Assembly: GCA_023379515.1 (NCBI GenBank)
Contig: JAMCQQ010000021.1
Coordinates: 1 to 7,241, forward strand
Direction: 5' to 3'
From: Actinomycetota bacterium
GTDB taxonomy: Bacteria; Actinomycetota; Humimicrobiia; Humimicrobiales; Humimicrobiaceae
Length of the DNA stretch: 7,241 nucleotides
Translations under genes and position numbers: made by a program
Part shown: one piece after another, positions 1 through 5,802 of the stretch
How positions within the stretch are numbered: the first letter of the stretch is position 1
How the letters are laid out: each line of letters starts with the position of its first letter
Notes under the pieces: generated by a model
What the model was told of the DNA's origin: nothing
The model's input: the letters and a program-made list of their open reading frames with translations, nothing else
The model's database searches: none

Positions 1-28
1 GGCATACACAGTCGAAACCTATTTCAGC
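1..28. repeat. 28-bp exact inverted copy of 416-443 (left arm)
   Basis: Bases 1-28 are identical to the reverse complement of bases 416-443, and identity stops at base 29. The peptide AYTVETYFS read in frame here is the antisense reading of the gene's own interior. A 28-base exact inverted match within one coding sequence is not expected by chance. The simplest reading is a chimeric join or foldback at a contig end, for example from whole-genome amplification or assembly. A real inverted duplication is less likely. Confidence 0.85.
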
Positions 29-712
29 AAGGCAATGGAAGCCCACAAGGCGGTAGGAGAAGATTTTTTACTGGAGTTTGACCTTGGGCTTCCGTTTTTT
101 GATTTCTTTGAAGGGGCGATGGGATTTGAAAATGCGATAATGCTCTTTGTTGACTCAGAGGAAAAGGTACTGCAAGACTTTTTTGATAGATACCTCAACA
201 TGAAAAAGAAAATGTTGTATGAAGCTGTTAAAAATACCAATTATGAGGCTTATTTTATCGGTTGCAGCTCTTCGTGCAATTCATTGCTTGGTGTAAATCT
301 TTGGATAAGGTGGGATAAACTTTACCTAAAGGCAATGACTGAGGAAGTACATAAATACGGGAAACTGATTCATGATCATAACCACGGTAAAATCATGCAA
401 ACAGTTAAAGATCTGGCTGAAATAGGTTTCGACTGTGTATGCCCTTTTGAGCGTTTTCCAGGAGATGTCAATGGTTTGGAAGATCTGAAGGCAGTCAGGG
501 AAATACTGGATGGCAAGGTTACATTCAACGGAAACGTACATACGATAGAAGCCTTGGGCAAAAAAACTTCGGAGATTGTAATAAGGCAGGTGAGAGAGAT
601 AAAAGAGGCGTTTAAAGGGACACCAAGGTTGATTATTGGTACAGGAGACCAGGTTTTAGGAGAAACACCAGAGGAAAACCTCTATGCCATGATTGAAGAA
701 GGAAGAAAATAA
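2..712 (+). CDS. Uroporphyrinogen decarboxylase (URO-D)/MtaA-family protein, 5'-truncated
   Basis: The reading frame is open from the left edge to TAA at 710-712, so the N-terminus is missing. About 225-235 residues are present, while family members are usually 330-380. Visible family marks are GFEN followed by a D-x-E-x-x-x-x-F helix in the N-terminal part, the segment HDHNHGK (bases 371-391), PFERFPGD, FNGNVH, and the C-terminal GTGD plus TPEEN motif. These fit the URO-D fold (COG0407), which includes heme-pathway decarboxylases and corrinoid or coenzyme M methyltransferases such as MtaA. The usual zinc-binding H-x-C-G of MtaA-type enzymes reads H-N-H-G here. With no heme genes nearby, a methyltransferase-like role is more likely than heme synthesis, but the substrate is unknown. 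ATG at 35 is an internal methionine, not a real start. Residues encoded before about base 29 are suspect because that DNA is an inverted copy of bases 416-443. Confidence 0.85.
   Translation, partial: AYTVETYFSKAMEAHKAVGEDFLLEFDLGLPFFDFFEGAMGFENAIMLFVDSEEKVLQDFFDRYLNMKKKMLYEAVKNTNYEAYFIGCSSSCNSLLGVNLWIRWDKLYLKAMTEEVHKYGKLIHDHNHGKIMQTVKDLAEIGFDCVCPFERFPGDVNGLEDLKAVREILDGKVTFNGNVHTIEALGKKTSEIVIRQVREIKEAFKGTPRLIIGTGDQVLGETPEENLYAMIEEGRK
416..443. repeat. 28-bp exact inverted copy of 1-28 (right arm)
   Basis: This arm lies inside the URO-D-like gene. It encodes part of the stretch AEIGFDCVCPF in the sense direction and fits the protein family there, so this is the native copy. The copy at the left edge is the misplaced one. 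Confidence 0.85.
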
Positions 713-748
713 CAGAGCATATTTTCCATAATAGTGATTTTTACTGAC

Positions 749-863
749 ATTTTAGATGAACCCAATCATGGGATAGATTTAAGGATAAAAGCAGAAATTC
801 ACAAGATTATTCAAGAATGATAAAAGTGGTATATTTATTATTATGATTTCATCAGAGCAACAG
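749..863 (+). pseudogene. Remnant of sugar ABC transporter ATPase (RbsA/MglA-type), C-terminal NBD
   Basis: From base 749 the + strand reads ILDEPNHGID, then IKAEIHKIIQE, then TGA at 818-820. The reading resumes in another frame at 822 as DKSGIFIIMISSE, and stops at 873. These pieces align in order and without length change to the Walker B, D-loop and H-loop stretch of the intact ATPase in this window (ILNDPTRGVD, EEIHNLIRE, ADSGTSFIVLSSE), if two bases were lost at about 818. ILDEP is closer to the family consensus than the ILNDP of the intact gene, so the source was a different paralogue. No start codon, Walker A or signature motif is left. A weak trace (IFS, near 724) might extend the match upstream. 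The remnant starts shortly after the URO-D-like gene and ends against the toxin gene, so it may be what is left of a transporter operon that once followed that gene. Confidence 0.8.
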
Positions 864-871
864 TGTTCCTG

Positions 872-1294
872 TTAATGTAAATCATAAAAGCTAATATCTC
901 TGGTTATTTCCCAGAGCTGTCTGGGACTGACTATTTTTATATCCTCAAATTTATTTAAAACCAGTAAGTCCTGATCACCGGTTATTATATATTTGGATTT
1001 ACTGTCTTTGGCCAAAGCTAAAATTTCATCATCGTTTTTATCCCTGCAGACGCGTTGACTTAAACTCTCGTAAGTAGCCATTCGGCATGATTCCTTCAAG
1101 AATTCAATAATTTCTGTGATTCTTTCTTCAGGGATCTTAATTTTATCCTTTAATATTTTTGAAGTTTCGTTGATAATAAATTTGCTGATTATAACTTCAA
1201 ATCTATCAAGACATAACTCAAATACAGCGTTTGATAAGCCTCTGGCAACAAATGCTGCAACTATCACATTTGTATCTAAAACAATATTAATCAT
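872..1294 (-). CDS. PIN-domain toxin of a type II toxin-antitoxin system
   Basis: The 140-residue protein has the length and layout of the PIN-family toxins of COG1569. PIN domains are Mg-dependent single-strand RNases, and toxins of this kind cleave RNA when freed from their antitoxin. Acidic residues expected in the active site are visible: D7 in VLDTNV, E43 in INETSKIL, D85/D88/D89 in RDKNDDEIL, and D107/D109 in ITGDQDLL. The C-terminal IVSPRQLWEI matches the usual closing strand of the family. The ATG at 1292-1294 overlaps the antitoxin stop as ATGA, so translation is coupled to the upstream antitoxin gene. All catalytic positions are intact, so the toxin should be active. The 3' end (TAA at 872-874) abuts the ABC ATPase remnant on the other strand. 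The RNA target cannot be told from sequence. Confidence 0.9.
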   Translation of the reverse strand: MINIVLDTNVIVAAFVARGLSNAVFELCLDRFEVIISKFIINETSKILKDKIKIPEERITEIIEFLKESCRMATYESLSQRVCRDKNDDEILALAKDSKSKYIITGDQDLLVLNKFEDIKIVSPRQLWEITRDISFYDLH

Positions 1295-1506
1295 CTTATA
1301 TTGAAAACATCTTCATCTGTTAAAAATCCCTGTGCTTCTGCAAAAGGCAGGACTTTTTCACGTAGTTTCCGGAAACGATAAATTTGAATATAACGCCTTA
1401 AAGACTCTCTGATCAGGTTGCTTATTGGCTTATCTTCTTCTTTGCTTATTTTTTTTAAATCTTCATTAAGATCTTGCGGCACTCTGATAGTAATAATCTT
1501 ATCCAT
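1291..1506 (-). CDS. Ribbon-helix-helix (CopG/Arc-type) antitoxin
   Basis: This 71-residue protein reads MDKIITIRVPQDL, a typical RHH beta strand, followed by two helices (about residues 10-21 and 27-40, with PISNLIRESLRRYI). The remaining tail (about 41-71, ending GFLTDEDVFNIR) is the expected toxin-binding segment. RHH antitoxins dimerise, bind their own operator through the strand pair and wrap the tail around the toxin. An in-frame GTG at 1516-1518 would add four residues, but it lies inside the Shine-Dalgarno sequence GAGGTGA. The ATG at 1504-1506 sits about 8 nt after that sequence and is the better start. The stop TGA overlaps the toxin start. Antitoxin-first order fits autoregulation through the tandem repeat just upstream. 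Confidence 0.88.
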   Translation of the reverse strand: MDKIITIRVPQDLNEDLKKISKEEDKPISNLIRESLRRYIQIYRFRKLREKVLPFAEAQGFLTDEDVFNIR

Positions 1507-1521
1507 ATTATATCTCACCTC

Positions 1522-1557
1522 GTATTACAGAGTATTACAAATTATATAAAAAGTCAA
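1522..1557 (-). promoter_or_regulatory. Toxin-antitoxin promoter with tandem 8-bp operator repeat
   Basis: Two copies of GTATTACA (+ strand 1522-1529 and 1532-1539) are spaced 10 bp apart, one helical turn, as expected for RHH dimers binding side by side on one face of DNA. On the - strand, a perfect TATAAT (1546-1541) lies just upstream, though with a poor -35. Alternatively, TTGACT (1557-1552) may be a -35 for a weak -10 inside the repeats. In either case the repeats cover the start of transcription, which suits autorepression. The operator role is inferred. Confidence 0.5.
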
Positions 1558-1591
1558 TAAATTTATAAGAAATATTTATATAATTTCTTCC

Positions 1592-1641
1592 CAGGAGGAA
1601 AGACGATGTTATGCTTATATCTGGTTATTTCTCTTGTTTAA
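1592..1641 (+). other. Orphan Shine-Dalgarno with 11-codon ORF, antisense to MFS 3' end
   Basis: CAGGAGGAAA (1592-1601) is followed 6-7 nt later by ATG at 1606, which opens an 11-codon frame (MLCLYLVISLV) ending with TAA at 1639-1641. A TATAAT-like stretch lies just upstream (1578-1584). The spacing is that of a real translation start, but the product is tiny and runs into the opposite-strand MFS gene. It may be the start of a gene whose body was lost, or chance. Low confidence as a gene. Confidence 0.2.
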
Positions 1642-3096
1642 AGGTCCTCTTACCAATGAGGCAAAAACTGCTAAAATTGCGAGAAAAGTTGCTACTATTA
1701 AAGTTAGCTGCATTGCACCAATAAATGCCCCGTTGTTCAGTGCAACACTGCTGAAACCCTCTTCCGGAAGAATTTTCTTAAGATAGTTATACCGGCTGCT
1801 AAAAATTGTTCCGGAAAGGGTTGTTCCAAGAATCATACCGAGATTTCTCATTGTTGCCAGCATCGAAGATGCAATACCACATCTGTTTGCAGGCACAGAC
1901 CCCATAATTGCACTATTATTTGGTGTCTGGAATATACCTATGCCAAATCCAATAATTATTAAATAAATAATGATTATCAGTATTTTGGTATCTGATTTTA
2001 TGGTACTCATTAAAAATAAACCTATGGTTGTTATTGCCATTCCTCCGGAGCTCAAATAGCGTGTATCAATCCTGTCTGAGATATGACCTGCAATGGGTGC
2101 AACAATCATGACAATTATAGGGCTGGCTATTAAAATCAAACCGGCACTTGATTCCTGCATATGGCGGAGTCCTATAAGATAAAATGGTATGAGCAATGTA
2201 AGCAGAAATTGAGCCATGAAGTTAAAAAGCAAAGACAGATTACCCATTAAAAATAACCTGTTTGTAAAAAGTGAAAAATCAAACATTGGATGCTTTAGCC
2301 TTTTTTCAATAATAATAAAAAATAATAAAAAAATTACTCCGGCAATCAAAAGTATTATGATAATAGGGTTTACCCAACCTACTTTATCTGCATAACTAAG
2401 AGGGAAAATTAAACACACAAGTGCCAGAAATAGCAGTAATGCCCCTGTATAGTCAAAAGGCAGGCTTTCTTTATTTTTTGTATATGGTATGACTTTATAC
2501 GACCATATAAAAGCAGCAATTCCGATGGGTATGTTAATTAAAAAAATGCTTTGCCACCCAAAATATGATGTCAGAAGACCTCCGATTACCGGTCCTATGG
2601 TAAGAGCTACTGCAACGGAAATTGCAATGATACCTAATGATCTGCCCCTTTCTCTTACCGGAACGCTCAGAGTTATAATTGCAGGGCCCATAGCCATAAG
2701 CATACCTGCTCCTATTGCCTGCAGACCTCTGAATAATATAAGTAAAATTATTGAAGGTGATAATGCGCATAAAACTGATCCTGCAGTAAATATGATAAAA
2801 CCCAGCTTGTATATCCTGTTATGTCCATATAAATCACCCATTCTTCCATAAGTTAAAAGCAGGCTGCTGATAATAAGAAGGTATGATAAAATCACCCATT
2901 CGACCGTAGTGATGTTTACACTAAAATAGTTACTTATTTTTGGAAGAGAAATATTAACTATACTTGAGTCCAGAGCGCTCATGAAAGTACCAATTGCAAC
3001 TACTATTATTATATGGGACTTTTTACCAGGTGATGCTTTTAATTCCGGACCGTTTTGCAGATCAGGTTTTTTAATTAATGGATTACCTTTAAGCAT
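1615..3096 (-). CDS. DHA2-family (EmrB/QacA-type, 14-TM) MFS multidrug efflux transporter
   Basis: This 493-residue protein is of normal length for proton-driven drug exporters of the DHA2 branch. After a polar N-terminus (about 1-27) it shows LDSSIVNISLP (42-52, motif D1), GRMGDLYGHNR (84-94, motif A, with D88), FRGLQAIGAG (122-131, motif B) and GPVIGGLL (168-175, motif C of antiporters). A second motif-A-like GHISDRID and the C-terminal GIGIFQTPNNSAIMGSVP also match the family. Hydrophobic stretches fit 14 helices. Its role would be export of amphipathic drugs, dyes or metabolites across the inner membrane; the substrate is not predictable. The ATG at 3094-3096 is the first in frame, with a stop 9 nt upstream, but it has no clear Shine-Dalgarno sequence. 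The gene diverges from the sugar transporter operon, with no sign that the two work together. No TetR- or MarR-type regulator is adjacent. Confidence 0.92.
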   Translation of the reverse strand: MLKGNPLIKKPDLQNGPELKASPGKKSHIIIVVAIGTFMSALDSSIVNISLPKISNYFSVNITTVEWVILSYLLIISSLLLTYGRMGDLYGHNRIYKLGFIIFTAGSVLCALSPSIILLILFRGLQAIGAGMLMAMGPAIITLSVPVRERGRSLGIIAISVAVALTIGPVIGGLLTSYFGWQSIFLINIPIGIAAFIWSYKVIPYTKNKESLPFDYTGALLLFLALVCLIFPLSYADKVGWVNPIIIILLIAGVIFLLFFIIIEKRLKHPMFDFSLFTNRLFLMGNLSLLFNFMAQFLLTLLIPFYLIGLRHMQESSAGLILIASPIIVMIVAPIAGHISDRIDTRYLSSGGMAITTIGLFLMSTIKSDTKILIIIIYLIIIGFGIGIFQTPNNSAIMGSVPANRCGIASSMLATMRNLGMILGTTLSGTIFSSRYNYLKKILPEEGFSSVALNNGAFIGAMQLTLIVATFLAILAVFASLVRGPLNKRNNQI

Positions 3097-3158
3097 TTTA
3101 TATTAAATTAAAAGAATAAATAAATGTAACCTAGATTTTATTATATTTTAAACATTCT

Positions 3159-3164
3159 ATTATA
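3159..3164 (-). promoter_or_regulatory. Possible -10 element for the MFS gene
   Basis: The - strand reads a perfect TATAAT here, about 63 nt upstream of the MFS start codon. The best -35 candidate (TTAATA) has a long 19-bp spacer, so the promoter is tentative. An 8-bp palindrome, TTTCGAAA (3172-3179), lies in the spacer. Confidence 0.35.
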
Positions 3165-3238
3165 GCCACCATTTCGAAAGTTATATTAACAGGGTAAGAC
3201 TCCTGGTATGGTTAAGCCTTCAAATTATCTTTCAACTA

Positions 3239-3267
3239 TTGACAGCAAAACTAAATATGGCTATTAT
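3239..3267 (+). promoter_or_regulatory. Sigma70-type promoter of the sugar ABC operon
   Basis: A perfect -35 (TTGACA, 3239-3244) and a near-perfect -10 (TATTAT, 3262-3267) are separated by exactly 17 bp. Transcription should start near 3274, leaving a leader of about 64 nt before the ATPase start codon. Direction and position fit the operon at 3338. With such a strong core promoter, control by a repressor is likely. Confidence 0.8.
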
Positions 3268-3293
3268 GTAAATGTTTACAGTAAATATTTACA
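3267..3293 (+). promoter_or_regulatory. Tandem palindromic operator overlapping the operon promoter
   Basis: Two 13-bp units, GTAAATGTTTACA (3268-3280) and GTAAATATTTACA (3281-3293), stand head to tail and differ at one base. Each is an inverted repeat: the first extends to TGTAAATGTTTACA, and the core GTAAATATTTAC of the second is a perfect palindrome. TGTAAA-N2-TTTACA resembles operators of LacI/GalR-family repressors, which commonly control sugar transporters. The first unit overlaps the end of the -10 and the predicted start point, and the second lies just downstream, so bound protein would block RNA polymerase. The regulator is not encoded in this window. Confidence 0.7.
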
Positions 3294-3337
3294 TTTTTAA
3301 CCTTAAGTTTTAAAATTTTTTTTACTGACAAATAAAA

Positions 3338-4852
3338 ATGCAAAATTCGCATATTGAGTTAAATAATGAAATTATCCTTCAAGTAAAAAAAGTCACTAAA
3401 ATATTCACCGGAACAGTTGCTTTGGATGGAATTGATTTTGATCTTAAAAAAGGGGAAGTGCATGCGGTGGTAGGAGAAAATGGTGCAGGAAAATCCACAT
3501 TAATGAAGATACTTTCAGGAGCCTACATTAAAACTTCAGGAGAAATATTAATTGATGGTAAAGAGGTTGAAATAAATAATGTTTTCAATTCTAACCAGGC
3601 TGGCATTAGCATGATTTACCAGGAACTTGAAAACATACCGAAAATCACCGTTGCAGAAAATATTTTTATTGGCCGCCTTCCGGGAAATAAATTTGCAGGA
3701 TTTGTAAATTTTAAAAAACTTTACAGAAATACCAAAAAGCTGCTCGATGAATTTTCATTAAATATTGATCCAAAGCAAAAGGTCAGCAAGCTGACTATTG
3801 CACAACAGCAGTTTGTTGAGATTATAAAAGCTATTACTGTTAAAAATGCAAGGATCATTATTATGGATGAGCCGACTTCATCTTTAACTAAAGATGAAAC
3901 AGAAAAACTTTTCCAAATTATTAATGATTTAAAGAAAAAGAGCATAAGCATTATTTATATTTCCCACAGGCTTGATGAAGTAGCGGGGATAGCTGACAGG
4001 ATCAGTGTCTTTCGAGACGGGAAAAATGCAGGCATGATTGAAAAAAAAGATTTTGACTCACAAAAAATAATATCATTGATGATCGGTCATTCTATCCAGG
4101 AAACCAAAAAGAAAATAATTGAAAGAAAAAAAATAGTTTTTGAAGTAAAAAACTTGAGTATAAAAAACAGGATACAGAATTTTAATTTTAAACTTTATGA
4201 AGGTGAAATCCTTGGTATTGCGGGATTAATGGGTTCCGGAAAGGATGAATTGGTCAAAAGTCTTTTTGGCCTTTGGCCGGCTCAGTCTAAAGAGCTATAT
4301 TTTAACGAAAAGAGGATTTCTATAAAATCACCTACGGACTCTCTGAATTTTGGAATAGTATATCTTCCCGAAGAAAGAAAAATACAATCTTTATTTTTGA
4401 CCTTAAGCGTTAAATTCAATATTTCCCCAATTTGGCTGTTGAAGGTATATAAAAAGTTTTTTATCAATGATTCCAGAGAAACTTACCTGGCTGAACAATA
4501 TATAAAGAAGCTGTCTATTAAAACACCAAATCTTTTACAGGAAATCGTTAATCTGAGCGGAGGTAACCAGCAAAAAGTTATTTTCTCAAGACTGCTTGTG
4601 GTTAAACCCAGCCTGATGATATTAAATGACCCTACAAGAGGAGTGGATGTCGGCAGCAAGGAAGAAATACATAACCTGATCAGGGAAATGGCAGACTCTG
4701 GTACTTCTTTTATCGTTTTATCCTCAGAGATTCCTGAAATAAGCAAGATTGCAAACAGGGTCATAGTCCTGTCGAAAGGCGAAATGTGCGGAGAATTTAA
4801 GGATGATCAGGTTACAACAAAAAATATATTAATTTGTGCCACAAGAGTCTAA
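3338..4852 (+). CDS. Sugar ABC transporter ATPase with two nucleotide-binding domains (RbsA/MglA/XylG class)
   Basis: This 504-residue protein has the normal length for the duplicated ATPase of CUT2-class importers. NBD1 carries Walker A GENGAGKST (46-54), the usual Q-rich signature variant LTIAQQQ, Walker B IIIMDEPTSSLT (D177, E178) and the H-loop ISHRLDE. NBD2 has a degenerate Walker A, GLMGSGKDE (296-304), a proper signature LSGGNQQ (406-412), Walker B ILNDPTRGVDVGSK (N430, D431) and SSE in place of the H-loop histidine. NBD1 therefore holds the catalytic residues, while NBD2 supplies the signature for the working site; such asymmetry is common in this family. The protein acts on the cytoplasmic side and drives import through the two downstream permeases. 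The ATG at 3338 is the first in frame after a TGA and has no clear Shine-Dalgarno sequence. The next gene starts 2 nt after its stop. Confidence 0.95.
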   Translation: MQNSHIELNNEIILQVKKVTKIFTGTVALDGIDFDLKKGEVHAVVGENGAGKSTLMKILSGAYIKTSGEILIDGKEVEINNVFNSNQAGISMIYQELENIPKITVAENIFIGRLPGNKFAGFVNFKKLYRNTKKLLDEFSLNIDPKQKVSKLTIAQQQFVEIIKAITVKNARIIIMDEPTSSLTKDETEKLFQIINDLKKKSISIIYISHRLDEVAGIADRISVFRDGKNAGMIEKKDFDSQKIISLMIGHSIQETKKKIIERKKIVFEVKNLSIKNRIQNFNFKLYEGEILGIAGLMGSGKDELVKSLFGLWPAQSKELYFNEKRISIKSPTDSLNFGIVYLPEERKIQSLFLTLSVKFNISPIWLLKVYKKFFINDSRETYLAEQYIKKLSIKTPNLLQEIVNLSGGNQQKVIFSRLLVVKPSLMILNDPTRGVDVGSKEEIHNLIREMADSGTSFIVLSSEIPEISKIANRVIVLSKGEMCGEFKDDQVTTKNILICATRV

Positions 4853-4854
4853 AA

Positions 4855-5802
4855 ATGAGTAAAAAAATAACAGATATCTTAAAAAAACAGACGAATTTGG
4901 TAATACTGATTGTTTTAATCATAATACTCTATGCTACCATACCCTCTTTCGGGCAGGTCTCGAATTTCCTAAACATTTTAAAAAATATTTCTGTAATTTC
5001 GATAATAAGCTGCGGAATGACCCTGGTTGTAATTGGCGGAGGTCTTGATTTATCAGTAGGCTCAACATTCTCACTGGCTGCTGTTATATCGATAGTTATG
5101 TTAAATAAATATAACCCTGCCCTGGCAATTATTGTACCTGTAATTGCAGCAATAATAATAGGTATATTGAATGGCGTAATTACAAGCAAATTTAATCTAA
5201 GTTCGATAATTGTTACATTAGGGATGTTGTCGGTTGTAAGCGGTTTTGCGCTTTTCTTTGTAAACGGCGGAACGCAGGTTGGAACTCCTAACAAAGTATT
5301 TGAATCAATAGCAAAAATCCAATTATTTAAAATACCTTTATATTGTTACCTTTTTATAATAATTGCGATATTTTATGAAGTCCTGTTGCGTAAGACCACT
5401 TTTGGCAGAAATCTTATTCTTATTGGAACAAATCCTGAAGCAGCAAAAATAATTGGTGTAAATATTATCTTAGTCAGGACTATTAGTTTTGTAATATGCA
5501 GTCTTTCGGTAGCAATTGCAGCAATTCTTTTATCTTCAAGGCTGATGACTGCAGCTCCAACTGCCGGAATAGGTTATGAATTTGATGTGATAACGGCTAT
5601 TGTCATTGGAGGCATAAGCCTTAGCGGTGGAAAGGGCAGTATCTATAATACAGTAATCGGTGCAATTTTATTGGGTGTCGTCATTAATGCATTAACACTT
5701 ACCAATGTACCATTTGCGTTTCAAGCTATTACTAAGGGATTTTTAATTTTATTGGCTATCACACTTGATGTAAGAGCAAGGAGCAGCATTGAAAAACAAT
5801 AA
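4855..5802 (+). CDS. Sugar ABC transporter permease 1 (RbsC/AraH class, BPD_transp_2)
   Basis: This 315-residue integral membrane protein has the length of RbsC-type permeases, with a run of roughly 8-10 hydrophobic helices. Family marks are GGGLDLSVGS (61-70), the cytoplasmic loop GRNLILIGTNPEAAKIIGVN (184-203), which contacts the ATPase, and GGISLSGGKGS (252-262). It forms half of the translocation pore, most likely paired with the different permease encoded next. The ATG at 4855 was chosen: it follows the ATPase stop by 2 nt and gives the usual short Lys-rich N-terminus (MSKKITDILKKQ). An in-frame TTG at 4834 would add seven residues inside the ATPase gene and has no better ribosome site. 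The ribosome site of 4855 is itself weak (AAGAG at best), so coupling to ATPase translation is likely. Confidence 0.93.
   Translation: MSKKITDILKKQTNLVILIVLIIILYATIPSFGQVSNFLNILKNISVISIISCGMTLVVIGGGLDLSVGSTFSLAAVISIVMLNKYNPALAIIVPVIAAIIIGILNGVITSKFNLSSIIVTLGMLSVVSGFALFFVNGGTQVGTPNKVFESIAKIQLFKIPLYCYLFIIIAIFYEVLLRKTTFGRNLILIGTNPEAAKIIGVNIILVRTISFVICSLSVAIAAILLSSRLMTAAPTAGIGYEFDVITAIVIGGISLSGGKGSIYNTVIGAILLGVVINALTLTNVPFAFQAITKGFLILLAITLDVRARSSIEKQ
5778..5791 (+). promoter_or_regulatory. Ribosome binding site that fixes a TTG start (permease 2)
   Basis: AAGGAG (5778-5783), then 5 nt, then TTG (5789-5791), all inside the 3' end of permease 1. No in-frame ATG lies nearby that would keep the N-terminal membrane segment, so the TTG is the most likely start. 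Confidence 0.75.

Noticed and set aside
19..561. Three minus-strand open frames (73, 71 and 61 codons) under the URO-D-like gene
   Set aside because: They are antisense to a strong family match and resemble no known protein. One repeats the AYTVETYFS peptide only because of the inverted copy at the left edge.
860..874. AACAG/CTGTT small hairpin as a convergent terminator after the remnant
   Set aside because: Five base pairs and no T-run; easily chance.
1291..1518. GTG at 1518 as the antitoxin start
   Set aside because: The GTG lies within the Shine-Dalgarno sequence; the ATG at 1506 has correct spacing.
1567..1589. AAGAAAT/ATTTCTT hairpin as a terminator for the MFS gene
   Set aside because: The stem has only 7 bp, almost all A-T, with a 9-nt loop, and no T-run follows on the - strand. 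Too weak to call.
3172..3179. TTTCGAAA palindrome as an operator for the MFS gene
   Set aside because: Only 8 bp, with no extended symmetry and no second copy nearby.
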